From positions 52,501 through 116,500 of the forward strand of contig JACVVK020000321.1 of the NCBI GenBank assembly GCA_018292915.2: DNA of 64,000 nt, in the 5' to 3' direction. Source of the stretch: Batillaria attramentaria (lineage: Eukaryota; Mollusca; Gastropoda; Batillariidae). The notes beneath the pieces were generated by a model. That model was given only the letters and a program-made list of their open reading frames with translations. It was not told the DNA's origin and searched no databases. Shown in pieces: positions 32,233 to 43,553 of this stretch (the first letter of the stretch is position 1; each line of letters starts with the position of its first letter). A program made the translations under genes and the position numbers.

Positions 32233-32464
32233 GGGTGACGGACTAGGGTCCAGGGTGGAGCCGGGTTGAGCCGAAGTTGCTTAAATTAGGAGTTTAAAAG
32301 TTGAACTTGCCTTACATCGAAGTCAACTTCCTTATCAGTGAACGCCTGAAAGCCTTGGACAAAGGAACTTTTAAAAAAGGACAACTGTTTAAGATTCTGC
32401 TCCGTGTTGAAAGTGCCTTGGAGTCACCATTTGCTATTCACTGAGGGCCGAGCGTACTGACAAG
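32233..32464 (+). other. Candidate non-coding 5' exon C of a small gene
   Basis: Flanked by TTTTCTTTTTCTCAG and GACAAG|GTAAGG. The 232-nt exon contains no ATG at all, as expected for a 5' UTR exon. A further possible mini-exon (32089-32115) sits between TTTCTCAG and ACAG|GTAAGT just upstream. Confidence 0.42.
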
Positions 32465-32988
32465 GTAAGGTCTTTCTTGCTATTTAGCCTGTGTCATTGT
32501 TGTTTAGGGTGCTTGGTGCAGACCAAAAAACAAAACAACAACAAACAAACAAACAAAAAAAACAACAACCCAAAACCCCGACGACAACAACAACAGAAGG
32601 CCACGCCGAGGCGGTGATAAAAGCCCTTGCCAGACATTTTCCATTCCTAGCGGCTGTCCCAGCCCGTTTCCGGTATTCGTTCCATAGTAATACATATAGT
32701 AATACTATCGGATGACGTACTTTGAAAGCACACACGTATTATTTTGTCCTAAAAAATACTTACCCAGTGGTCTTACTAACAGGACTTTCCCGGCTGTCCG
32801 CTCGCCGGGCTGTGGTTTTCAATCGGAAAACCGAGGGGACAGTCCAGAGGGCCACCTATTTACAGGAGAATTGGAACAGCTCCTCATGCCTTAAGCTGAG
32901 CTTAGCTGCCTCCCTTGAGCTGCCTTACCTTGACCACTGTTCTCGGTTAACCCGGCAAAACATTAGGCTTCTTTGGTTTCCGATAATG

Positions 32989-33064
<76 letters not shown>
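32989..33064. repeat. (CA)n microsatellite
   Basis: About 38 CA units in the candidate intron of the small gene. Confidence 0.9.
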
Positions 33065-33066
<2 letters not shown>

Positions 33067-33136
33067 AAAATATGGTGTTGATTGGGTCACCCATTCTTGA
33101 AACTGATACACCGTATTGGCAGACATTCACACACAC

Positions 33137-33169
<33 letters not shown>

Positions 33170-33189
33170 TCCTCTCTCTCTCTCTCTCC

Positions 33190-33260
<71 letters not shown>
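33137..33260. repeat. Compound (TCTG)n(CT)n(CA)n microsatellite
   Basis: Three successive pyrimidine/purine repeat types within 124 bp. Confidence 0.9.
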
Positions 33261-33262
<2 letters not shown>

Positions 33263-33782
33263 GAGTGTACAGATACAAAGGAAACGGATACGTGGGGTTG
33301 GGGAGGGGCGTGGGGGATATTGTGGGTGCAGCAGTACTAACCCGTGAGTAGACTATGATAGAAACGGGTAGGTGCGTATGTGTGTGTAGCGGGAGGGAGG
33401 AGGGGGGGGGGGAGGTAGCGTTGGAGGGAAATGGTGTGTGGATGCAGCAGTACTAGGACTTGCTACTCTCAGCTCGCAAAACAACTTCCCCTTCCTCCCC
33501 CCCCCCCCAGCCTGACCCACACCCCTCTCAGATAAAGGTAAACTTCCTCCGCCCCATATCCAGGTGTCCTTCAGACTATTTCGTCCTCACCTTCTTGATT
33601 AAAAAAAAAATGGTGAGACTGGTTTCAAGACACGACAAAGGTGCACTGTAAGCGCACTTTCTTCGTACTGTATACGATCGCGGGGTGCAGTCAAACTGGA
33701 CGCAAGCGTTTCCGGTGCTGCTCTGCTTCAAAATTTTTGGACGATGAGGGTGGGTGGGTTTTTTTTTTTTTTTGGGGGGGGG

Positions 33783-33936
33783 GAGGATTTAACGTCCTTT
33801 TCCACCACATACGGGTGATATCAAAGACGGGGCAACGATGAAAACGCCGCTACAAATATTTGGCCCCAGCCGGGATACGAAGTCACGACCCGAGCATTAG
33901 AAGTCCAACGCTCTACCATTCGGCCAACACGGCTAA
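33783..33936 (-). mobile_element. tRNA-derived SINE (family 1)
   Basis: Full head-to-tail copy in the candidate intron of the small gene; the left end abuts a T-run/G-run. Confidence 0.85.
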
Positions 33937-34104
33937 CCCTCGACGATGAGTGCTCTGACGCAAATCCATGTTTGAAATATGAGCTTGCACACTGGCGTCT
34001 TTGCACTGCAGTGACGCATGCCGTCAAAAGTCTTTGTCATGCCGAGGGACATTTTTTTTTTTCAGTTTCATGCCCACAAACCATTGGACTAATTAATGAT
34101 ACTA

Positions 34105-34236
34105 CTACTAACTAATAATAAATGGTATTTGTAGGGCGCATTTCCTTAATTAAAACTCAATGTGCCAATCACTCACCGACACTCACGCACATTTTACAAC
34201 ACGATGGACAGACATACACTGGTGAAACTGACAAGT
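34105..34236 (-). repeat. Same 3'-end family as 9060-9200, inverted
   Basis: Left end TAATAATAAATGGTATTTGT, then AGGGCGCATTTCC and AACTCAATGTGCCAATCACT; right end ACACTGGTGAAACTGAC. Confidence 0.6.
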
Positions 34237-35203
34237 TACACAGTAAATTACTGCAAAAAAGGAACGTTTCAAGATTGTGCGGGTGCATTTCAAACATCAA
34301 CTGTGCACGCTAAAAATCCCATGTTCATCTTTCGAAGAAGAGTAGGCTGTGGCCGTTGGCGTGGTAAACAGAAATACTGTCGCACGCACCAGAGTGAATA
34401 GCAGGGTGGAGGTTTGCACACAAAGTAGCGCTTAACGGCAGCAGGCTTTCACTGCTTCGTCCTCCAGCCCTGCGGCGCCGTGAGCATTTCAGCAGAGATG
34501 GATATGTGCGCCGAGGAGAAGTCTACCATACCATACCATACCATTTCTCAGATTTGCAGGCAGAGAATTCCAAAAGGTTGGTGCGACAAACTGAAAAAGT
34601 GCTTGCCAAAGGATTTAAGGCTGCGCTTTGGAATTTTGAGAAGCCTCTCGGACGCCGGACGACCGGAGGGTTCGCGACGGTTGACAGGTGACAAGTGAGG
34701 CCAAATGGTATGGTGGAAGGGTGCCATCAAAATGACGAAAAGCCAGAACAGAGATTTTATACTGAAGGCGGAAATGGACTGGTAACTAATGGAGCTCTCA
34801 AGTCATTAACTCACTCGGTGCTATACGGACTCAAATTTGAAAATGGAAACACTCCGTGCTACTGTTTGGGAAGTGCTGACGGTGCTACGTCTGAAGCGGG
34901 TTAGCACCGGAAACACTCTCGCCCATTTTGTCTACACCCCGTGACAAAGGCGGGCAAAGAATAAAACGAACCAGAGTATTCGGCGTGACCTAGATATACA
35001 GAGGCTGTCGGCCTCATATTTGGGTCAAGGATCTTCTGACCTAGATACCTATACGGCTAGACTTCCAAGTTGTAGTTCTCCCATTTGCTTCGATTAAAAA
35101 CAAAAGACAACAATGTTCCTACACTGAAACTAAGAAAAGGTCAGTGGTAATCTCGTTTTGGTAACAGTTTTGGTCTGTTCGTTGGTGTTTTCAGGTCAGA
35201 AAG

Positions 35204-36043
35204 ATGGTGAAATTTTCCTTCACGTCTCAAGGTAATTGTGTTTACGTCTCGAAAACATACATTGGTATTCAGGTCGTTCGGCGAGAATATTTGCGGTTTT
35301 GCGCATCATTAACCTCGGATATTTTTAGCCGGCTAAGGAGCGCGACACAGTGATTCTTGCATCTCTACCCTTCATGCGAATGCGAGTGTGTGAGTGAGTT
35401 TTTAGGGCATGAACCCGCGCAAGACGCAAAGACTAATTCGCGGCTGAGTGTGCCTGCACGACGCGAAAAAAACAAAACAAAAATGTAACGCTGGAAAACA
35501 GATGCCAGCTGGTCTACCGGGCAGTGTAAACTAGGACATGTAGGAGACGCTGCAACTTCATGCTAATTTCTCGAGCTCCCGGTAAAAAAAAAAAAGCGTA
35601 GAAAACAAATACAGTGTAGCAATTACAACTAGGGAAAACACACATAAATACTAAGCGCTTACACAGCAAATATTGCAACTTATCATCTCCTAGGCGCAAT
35701 AAACCAGTTCAGTCACAGCATATGCCCAACAGCCTACTTATTCCTAACCACTGGTAGTGCAGACGTGAGTGAGGGGTTAAAAAGAAGAAATAGAGATGAA
35801 AGGGCCGAACTCAGGAATCAGTTGAGAGATGAGAGGAAGGAAAGAGCGGCTAAATTCGGGAGGTTTGCAAGAGAAAAGAGACAGGCTCATGAGGGACAGA
35901 CCGAGAGACGTAGAGAGGAAAATTCCTTAGTTACCAATGGCCTTAAAGCGAATGCTAATTCGTTTATGAGTGTTTTTCAATTTTTGGGAGAATCTCAACC
36001 CAATGCACAGTCAAAAATAAACGTACTTCAAGCACTTTCTTGA
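35204..36043 (+). CDS. Putative two-exon small gene: 102-aa Arg/Glu-rich protein, unrecognised
   Basis: I do not recognise the product. The first coding exon (spliced exon 35195-35231, coding from 35204) follows GGTGTTTTCAG, starts AAGATGG and ends CTCAAG|GTAATT after nine codons (MVKFSFTSQ). The exon 35763-36043 follows TAGTGCAG in the matching phase and runs 93 more codons to TGA. Residues about 12-60 are dominated by Arg, Glu and Lys with heptad-like spacing, suggesting a long charged helix or coiled coil. The tail is more hydrophobic (FMSVFQFLGE). There is no signal peptide or membrane segment. Overlapping AATAAA signals at 36119-36134 fit a transcript end. Non-coding exons at 31735-31830 and 32233-32464 may be its leader. 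It could instead be the last exons of a larger gene, or derived from a mobile element. Confidence 0.45.
35376..35540 (-). mobile_element. (ACTC)-tailed SINE copy in the intron of the small gene
   Basis: Diverged copy of the 46063-46230 element: GAGTGAG at the left, then ACTAATTCGCGGCTGAG, AAAATGTAACGCTGGA and GGTCTACCGGGCAGT in the same order. Confidence 0.75.
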
Positions 36044-36118
36044 TACATTTTATTTGCTGTACAGAAGTCATAGCTTTCATACGTGAAGTCTGTGACTTTA
36101 ATTCAAACCAGATTGGTA

Positions 36119-36134
36119 AATAAAAATAAATAAA
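36119..36134 (+). terminator. Overlapping polyadenylation signals
   Basis: Three overlapping AATAAA hexamers, about 80 nt after the stop of the small gene and just before the transposon end. Confidence 0.45.
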
Positions 36135-36743
36135 GAAAATTGATTGTTGTTTTTTTTTCAGTCGTGTTACCATTTTCTTCATTTTTTTTTGTAAATGACA
36201 GACAACACGAACAGAGACAACTTTACTCTCTAATTATCAGTTACATTGTGTGTCATCATAAAAATACTATTTTTGTGTTTGTAATGAAAAAAAGGTCACG
36301 ATCATTTTAAACAGTTTGTGATTTTTTTTAGAAAACATGTTTTTTTTTAGTTATACTTGTTTCAATAAGTGAAGAGTAAGTGATGCAAAAGTGTTGAAAA
36401 TATTTTTCTGTGGAAGTATAAGCATCAGCAAAGGACAATTACAGATAAGGGTTGAAATGCAAAGCATCTGATGTCCCAAATCCCTTTTTAAACTGCCAGT
36501 AACACGACTGAAACCTGGTAACACGACTGACGAGAAGGGTAACAGGACTGAAAAGTACAAAGGCAAAAACAAAATCTCCGCTCTTCTGTTGTAAACTTAT
36601 TGTAAAATGGTAACCCCCTTCTTACAAGCATCTTTTTTCATCTAAACAAAAGGTAACAAAACGTTGTGAAAGTTCCAGTCCCTGGTAATCAACCTCTAGC
36701 CCGTCTCTTTCAATATATCTGTGTTCTCCTTGGAGACTACCCC

Positions 36744-39060
36744 TCACGTCAAAATCCTTACAAAGATCCTGTAGTTCACAGAAAGTCTGTGCGGTTTGAA
36801 GTTTTTCAGATGGTCCTCAAACTGTTTCTCCCTTGCACTGTGTCCATTGACTGTCTTTGGTCTGCTGGTAGTGCCAGGACCAGAATCAGCTTTCATTCTC
36901 ACACCATCAGCCTTTTTTCTTTTGCCAGCATTACAGTCTGAACCCCAAGGAGACACACAAAAATCCCGGAAACTGTGATCAGGACATGTGTTCTAAGTGC
37001 ATGTGCAGCTAACATCCCTGACTTTAATGTTTCCTGGTGAGACAACAAAAACTTGGTGGATTTGCATGGTGCCTGGTACGGTTTTGAGAGTTTTTGAGGA
37101 CAACTGGTTTTCTACTGCTTTGATATCTGCATCTGTCACATTGTATACTTTGACTGAGTGTCTTTGACACTACATCAACAAAGTCCTCACTACTCATGAT
37201 GTCTGCACCCTCTAGAACTCTTCTGTCAGCTGTTCTCTTCACGGTACCACCCACTCCATCAGGTACTCCCTTTCCATGCCCAGCCTCAGAAAAATTCCAA
37301 CTGGCCCACTTAAAACCCACTGTGAAAAATTTCTGTTGCCAGCAAATAGAAGTTAGCTTTCTGTCTATATTGTGTGGTTGGTCCATCGCTGAAAAAGTGT
37401 AATGTGTCAACAAGAGGGTGTGCAGTTTTAATATCACTAAGGATAGGACGGAGGAAAGCCCACACAGAGGATGGATCATGTTGTAAGCTGTCCGAAACGC
37501 CACAAAAAAGCTTTCCCCTCCCTTCTACATAATAACAGCCAGTGTGCAGAGTTATTTGCACCTGAGAGGCACCAAAGTGCACTCCCTGAACCTCCCTGTG
37601 CATCTCCGCGAATTAGTCTTTGTCGCTGACGCGGCGTTAAGCCTTAAAATACTCACTCACTCACCCTGTGCATCTTGCATACATAGTTCTCTGAAAAATC
37701 TATGTGTACCATACACTCATTAGCTTTCATATTTGCTTTCACGTATAAAACTATAAGTAGTGTTTGTACTGATTGGTTTTGTTGAAAAGGTGACGAGTGT
37801 ACACCGACAACTGGTCATGAAACAGACCCCAGAGTTTTCCAAGGGACCCTTGTTCTGTTTGTTTGATGGTTACAGTCAACTATTTCTTTTCTCCATTTTT
37901 TTGAAAATCCTGTCTTCCTTTACAGTTCTCCACTGTACCCTTGGCACTTGTTCAAAATCACGATCTTCAATACAAGAAACAGTCCTCGAGCAACATTTGG
38001 TACAGTGTCTGTACATGCATTTTTTCTTGTCTTTTGAGCATACAATGTCAGAAACAAGAACAGTCAGTGATTTGGTTTTAATAGCCCCATGGTCTTTTAG
38101 GGCGGCTGCAAGGGTATTTTGTGTTTTCACAAGTTTTGCAGAGGCACGTTTCTCTGTCTTTGGCTGAAGGTGGTACTACCCAAAAAGGTTTCAACCGCCA
38201 GAAGGTTGTGAAACTCACACTGGTCACAGTTTGTCCAGAGTCCGCAAGATACTTTTGATACAAGTTCTGCAGCGAGTCACACAATAATCGCTTTTGTTGT
38301 TGTTGGTTTTTTTTTAACCTTCCTTCTCGTAATCGTGTTCCGTGTACCGGCCTGCGACGTGGAAACATTATCTCTAAGAAAAAACTGTCTCACTGACAGC
38401 TGGATCCGATTTGACAGATTGTTATTTGGATGAGGCTTGTGGTACGGATTGACTCTGAAAGCCTTGCAAACTCATTTTCTAAACACGTATTTTTTCAAAA
38501 TACTGTCAGTTGCAGTGAACAGTTCCTTGAGACTTTTCTTCCCTCCTTGCTTTTGGTTTTGTTTAGGGAAAAATGAAAGGTGAGAGTTCTTCGAACACTT
38601 TTGTTGGACGCATACTTCCTTCCAAGCAATTTGGCAGATTTTGAATTCGGTGTGTCTTTCTTTGCATTCCTAAGAAGTTTTTTTTTTCTCGTACATCCAG
38701 ATTTTCTGTTCTTACTCATGTACTTGTTTCTTGAGGGATGCATTTTCCTCACGAAGTTTCTGAGTCTTTTTCTTGTGTGCACGTCGTTGGCGGGACAGGT
38801 GTGCAGGTGGTGGTGATGGCCTTTCAGAGACTGGACAAATCGGGCGATGTTTGGCATACTGTTTTCGTTTATACATTCTCCACTGCCTTTTGGCGTGTCT
38901 ATGTTCTCTTTTGGTCATGTCATTCACCAATTTCCTTTTATCATTGTTTTTGTCTTTCTCGTATTTGTCTTTCTGATATGCCAACTACTTCGCCCGCCTT
39001 GCAGTCAGCATCTCGATTCTGTCTGTATTTTCTCTGTTTGGCCGCAGCAGACAGCGCCAT
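36744..39060 (-). pseudogene. Frameshifted transposase-like gene
   Basis: Starts at ATG 39060 (MALSAAAKQRKYRQNRDAD) and runs through a Lys/Arg-rich N-terminal part (38984-38712, 38800-38495), a segment with YTTFWRL-like SFTTFWRLKPFWVV and CKTCENTKY (38300-38078), and Cys-rich CSKDKKKCMYRHCTKC (38130-37876). It continues through IDFSENYVC (about 37720), HFFSDGPTTQY (about 37400), SWNFSEAGHGKGVPDGVGG (about 37280) and VPGTMQIHQV (about 37060). The spaced D (IDF), D (SDG) and E/D (SEAGHGKG, PDGVGG) resemble a DDE nuclease core. Proteins with this layout occur as multicopy uncharacterised genes in marine invertebrates and fish (recollection, not searched). At least four frameshifts plus a SINE insertion at 37606-37663 break it, so this copy cannot encode the protein. 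Confidence 0.65.
37606..37663 (+). mobile_element. (ACTC)-tailed SINE fragment inserted in the transposase gene
   Basis: 58 bp ending in ACTCACTCACTC. It matches the core of the element at 46063-46230 (GCGAATTAGTCTTTG...). It is flanked by direct repeats CCCTGTGCATCT at 37594-37605 and 37664-37675. The insert has only the 3' part, so it is a 5'-truncated copy. Confidence 0.8.
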
Positions 39061-39783
39061 TTCTCCTGAAGTGAAAAAAATTCTTTTCTATAGCTTCAAT
39101 AGATTTAGTTGAGTTAGTACAGACCCCTCTGTTGAGAGTACAAAAATACCAAGTAGACTTGACTCTTGAAAATGTATTTCATGTGTGAAGATGGTCACTT
39201 TCTGAAGTTTGAAAATGGTTCACTTGCACCCACAATAAATCAAACTCTACAAAGACAAATACATGTATTATTGGTTTGAATACATGAATACATTACTAAT
39301 CTAGATCTAATACAGCTACCATTTTCTTCTACTGAAGAGAAAGCACAATCTGAAGAAAAACAATCAGTCGTGTTACTTGATCCATCAGTCGTGTTACCAT
39401 TTTGTTGGTAACACCACTGATAGTAACACGACTGAGAAAAATCGCAAAAAAAAAATTATGGCTCCTCCTCAGAAAACACTCAGATCTAGATCGTACCATC
39501 ATTGAGAAAAAGCCCTAAAGGACATACTCCTCAACGTAGTTTTTGCTACTATTCTTTCTACTTCAGCCTCGAAGATCAGGTAACACCATGTAAGCACCAA
39601 AAAAACTTACCCTTACCTTGAACAAGTTTAGAAGTTCCAACACCGTGAGGTGAGCTCACACGCACGTTCGCTTCCAACGGACATTCTCGGGCAAAGGGAC
39701 GCAACTTTTACCATGAAAGTCGTCAGTTACTGGAGGGAGCAACTATTAGTTGTGTGTAGGAAACTGTTCGGGTAACACGACTG

Positions 39784-40538
39784 AGAAAAAAGTTACGGAC
39801 ATCCATTTTTGTGCAAAATAGTGTAAATCATTGCAACACAGGTATTGAAAACGCCTACATGAAACTAAAACTTTAAAGGTTAGATATGTAGGGATATGTT
39901 TTCAATTTTTTTCATTTTTTTTAGAATTTTTCCCTTTCTTTGGCAAGTTGTTGAAATATTGCCTGTTTCCACGAAGACATGTGTTTTTGGCACCCCCCGC
40001 TCTATAAATCGTTGAGTATTGCAAAAACGTGAAACAAAATCACCTGTTTTGTTTTTTCCTCATATCATACACATATTCTAGAATATACGTGTGGATTTTT
40101 GTGCAAATAGAATGCATACTTATGGTGCTACAAAATTCTAAACATCAAAGACAGATTATCTCCATTTTTTTGAAAAATACGCTTATACCGAATGCAATAA
40201 ACATGTGACGGTTAGGTCGTTGTGTGTCCTGAAAACTGAACAGGCTCTGTTTTTGACCAGACGGTTATCTTCGTTTACGACACCCCTGGTTATTCACTCA
40301 ATCACGACCGAGGAGATCCTGTAGTCTTTGACCCTCACCTACTGGTAAGCGAGACTACAATTTTCTCAGTCACGACTCAGTTCCTTTGGCTGCGTACCAA
40401 AGTACTGATACTTATCCGTGCCACACGAGGCCAAGGTCCACTCGCATAAGCAGACATAACTCGCTCTGTTTTCAGTCTGATTATATAATAAAAGCCGTGT
40501 ATTTATTAATTCACGAAACTTCTTTCTTTTATCAAAGG
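39784..40538. other. Intergenic right of the transposon
   Basis: AT-rich unique-looking sequence without a supported gene. Confidence 0.55.
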
Positions 40539-40850
40539 GGTGAGCGGTGGTCTAATAGGTAGCGCGTCGGGTTTAACCGCTGCGTTACTGAACGGCCGTC
40601 ACCAATGTCATGGCGATGAAGCGTGGGTTCTATCCCAGGTCGAGCTTGTGATGTGCGATACCGGTTTTTTCCTGACTACCGGGCTGCTCATCGGGGGTTT
40701 CTCTCCGGGTAATCCGGCTTTCCTCCCCCATCAAAATTGTAAAATAAAAGAAAAGAAAAAAAGATTGGTATTGGGTGGCGCTGCACCGCGGCGACGCGCT
40801 TCCCCCGGGGGAAGCAGCCCGAATTTCCCGAAAGGGATAATAATGTTAAA
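40539..40850 (+). mobile_element. tRNA-derived SINE (family 2)
   Basis: Head with box A-like GGTGGTCTAATAGGTAGCGC and box B-like GGGTTCTATCCCA, a long body (GATACCGGTTTTTTCCTGAC, CGGGTAATCCGGC), then GGCGCTGCACCGCGGCGACG and CCCGAATTTCCCGAAAGGGA. A second, opposite copy is at 50948-51233. Confidence 0.8.
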
Positions 40851-41051
40851 AAAAAAAACCAAGGAGGAACGGCCCCGTCCTACAAAGTTGTTTCTCCAAA
40901 CTTCATTTTATTTTGTCTTTGTTGTTATTGTTGCCGGTTCTCCCCTCTCCAAGTTCTACCAATGACACTAGATCCTCTACGACCTCGACCGATTAGCCAC
41001 GTGACTGGGGGTGGGGCCGGGTGGGGGAAAAAGGGAGGGAGAGAGAGAGAG

Positions 41052-41233
41052 GGTGGGTGGGTGGGTGCGTGTTTAGGAGTTTAACGTCCTTTTCCCCCAC
41101 ATAAGGGTGATATCAAAGACGGGGCAACGAGAAAAAGGCCAGCACAAATATTTGGCCCCAGCGGCCAGGATTCGAACTCTCGGCCCAAGCACTGAAAGTC
41201 CAACGCTCTACCATTCGGCCACCCTGGCTCCCC
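41052..41233 (-). mobile_element. tRNA-derived SINE (family 1)
   Basis: Full copy with a (GGGT)n stretch at the left. It is bracketed by GAGAGA runs on both sides, suggesting insertion into a (GA)n microsatellite. Confidence 0.85.
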
Positions 41234-41269
41234 AGAGAGAGGGAGAGAGAGAGAGAGAGACGTCAGTTC

Positions 41270-41680
41270 CGTGATCTAAACATTTGACGTCAGCCTCAGG
41301 CAGGTCGTCATACAGAGAGAGAGAGAGATGACGTCAATTCCGTGAACTAAACTTTCGACGTCAGCCTCTAGCACTGAGATCGTCTGAGGATGCTTGTTCA
41401 TGTCTTGTGATTTCCCTGTTGGCTTTGTGACTTTTCCGACTGAATTATTTTTCACATGAAATCTGGAAGATCTAGAGGGCTGATGAAATGTCGGAAGCAG
41501 TGGCGATACTTGCAGATTTTGTCTGTGAACCAAACATTTGACGTCAGCCTCACGCTGCTCGTCTGACAGATGATACTTCTACATATCTTGTGATTTCCTT
41601 GTTGCTTTTGTGACTTCCCTGACTGAATTAATTTTGACATAAAATTTGGAAGATCTAGAGAGCTGATGAAACGTGGACTT
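41270..41680 (+). repeat. Diverged tandem duplication (about 190 bp unit)
   Basis: Repeated blocks TTGACGTCAGCCTC, TCTTGTGATTTCC, GACTGAATTA, GGAAGATCTAGAG.GCTGATGAAA appear twice, plus a partial third at the left. Confidence 0.7.
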
Positions 41681-42211
41681 AAGTGCCTTGGTTTGTACTT
41701 ACGAAATTGCAAAATTGGAACTTTTTTGACCGGCGCTTCTCGCAGAAACGTGAAAAATGTGTTTATCTAAAAGCTCTGCTATTCTTAATACTAAAGCTAT
41801 AATAGTGCAGCAGTTCATGTCATATGTGCAGTTGGCACAAGTGACAAAAATACCGGAATAATGAGTAATTTGAAGGAGTCTTTTCATAGATATTTGGCCT
41901 TATATGCAAACCACCCCTACCTCGGAAATATTTTTCTTACACAAAACCTGTCAGAGCTACATAGCTGTGCTACGAAAACAGGCAGTATAATTGGACGATC
42001 GTCCCAATTTTAGAAAATGAAGCCATTTGAACATTTTTTTCGAAAAAATTCGTAACATGACCGATTTTTACAAATCGGCGATAACTCTTTTGAAAATGCA
42101 GTAGGCTAAAAATCGTGAAAAATAGGTCTGGAGAAGGTGAATTCCCATTTTATCTCATAGTAAAAAGGCCTCCAACGAGGTGGTTTAGGAGATAGCCATC
42201 ATTACATCCGT

Positions 42212-42212
<1 letters not shown>

Positions 42213-42277
<65 letters not shown>
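42213..42277. repeat. (CA)n microsatellite
   Basis: About 32 CA units. Confidence 0.9.
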
Positions 42278-42281
<4 letters not shown>

Positions 42282-42452
42282 TTCCCGCCAAAAAGAACGC
42301 AGCAGCAAAGTGTGCACGTAAGGTGTCTATGACGCAGGTTTCGTTACGTCACTGTGTGCGTGAAAGTAAGTATTGTGTGGAGAAACGTCACAGTCTTGTT
42401 TTGTATCACTGAAACTTGCTGCTGCGCGTAGCAAAATCTGCCCCGTCTCATA

Positions 42453-42480
42453 AAGTTGTTTCTCTATAGAGAAACAACTT
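42453..42480. repeat. Perfect 28-bp palindrome
   Basis: AAGTTGTTTCTCTA followed at once by its inverse, with no spacer. Confidence 0.85.
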
Positions 42481-42570
42481 AAAAAGATACTCCATTGGGT
42501 ACGTAATTATGAATCATTACAGCACTTTTTTAGTACACAAGTCATAATTATACTCGTCACAAGAGATTAA

Positions 42571-42730
42571 CTCATTTCCTACCAAATAAGTTTTGGCTTG
42601 TGCACCATTGGCCTCACTACAAAAAAAAATCTCAAATCATTCATTGTCTGCATGGATTTATGATTTGGCTTAGTAGGAGTGTTGCACTTTTACTCGTGTT
42701 TGCTGAAGTTAGAACCGTCATGGTATAACC
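42571..42730 (+). repeat. Dispersed repeat (TTTCCTACC..GTTTGCTG), intact copy
   Basis: TTCCTACCAAATAAGTTTTG, GTGCACCATTGGCCTCAC, TCTGCATGGATTTA, GAGTGTTGCACTTT. The same order occurs at 53042-53130 plus 53343-53440, split by the LINE fragment. Confidence 0.65.
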
Positions 42731-43471
42731 TAAACCAATATAAAGGTTAAAAATGTCCGCACGGGTAAGATACAAAGTGGATTTGTTTGAGAGAAAAAAA
42801 AAGGCAACATGACGCCTGATGCTAGGAACTTCATTTCCCCCCTCCCCCTCTCCTCCTTTGTTCCAATCTAATTTCTTATTTCATGTTTACACTTTTTTTA
42901 AAAACAAATATTTTCAGCTAGATGTACAGATTCTATATAGAGGATACACAGCAACGCCGACTTTAGAGCAAGCCACTATGCACCACTCACCGCGCATAGT
43001 GTTATTTTAATCCGAACACCACCCACCACCCACCACCCCAACCCAGCCCGCCCACCAAGCCTCCCGGCCTCAGCGTCCCCTATTTTCCCCTGGCGCGAAG
43101 TATGTATCTGTCACACAAGCGTAGGTACGGCCGTTCGCCGCCTGTGTCAACATAAGGTTCTGCACGGCATTTTCTGGAGATCAGGACTGGTAGGTTCATA
43201 ACGTGAGCTGACGTCCGACACCTCTCCGACCGCCCATTCCACCAAACACGCGTAAACCTCCGACAAATACTGTCATATCAGAAGACGCGTTGGAGCACGT
43301 GGAGAGCGGAGTTTTGACGTAAACGTGTGCGTACCATTGTAAGGGTGGCTGACGTCATTTGTGACGCACGATTGGCTGTAATCTTTTGACTGTCAACGAA
43401 TAATTGTTATGGCTTGTCTGTTATGTAGTACTAAGAGGACATGTGCTGAAAAATGCCCGGGAGTTTTGTCA

Positions 43472-43475
<4 letters not shown>

Positions 43476-43550
<75 letters not shown>
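43476..43550. repeat. (GT)n microsatellite
   Basis: About 37 GT units, followed by GCGCGTGCG and a (GCGT)n stretch. Confidence 0.9.

Positions 43551-43553
<3 letters not shown>

Larger units (their letters stand above)
36159..39783. mobile_element. DNA transposon with CAGTCGTGTTACC terminal and subterminal repeats
   Basis: The left end carries CAGTCGTGTTACC (36159-36171) and the right end its inverse GGTAACACGACTG (39771-39783); both are flanked outside by A/T runs. Further copies lie about 340-420 bp inside each end: inverse copies at 36499, 36517 and 36538 (one mismatch) on the left; forward copies at 39365 and 39386, plus inverse copies at 39407 (one mismatch) and 39423 on the right. Between them is a minus-strand transposase-like pseudogene. 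Exact ends and target duplication could not be fixed because of the homopolymer flanks. The superfamily is not recognised. Confidence 0.65.
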
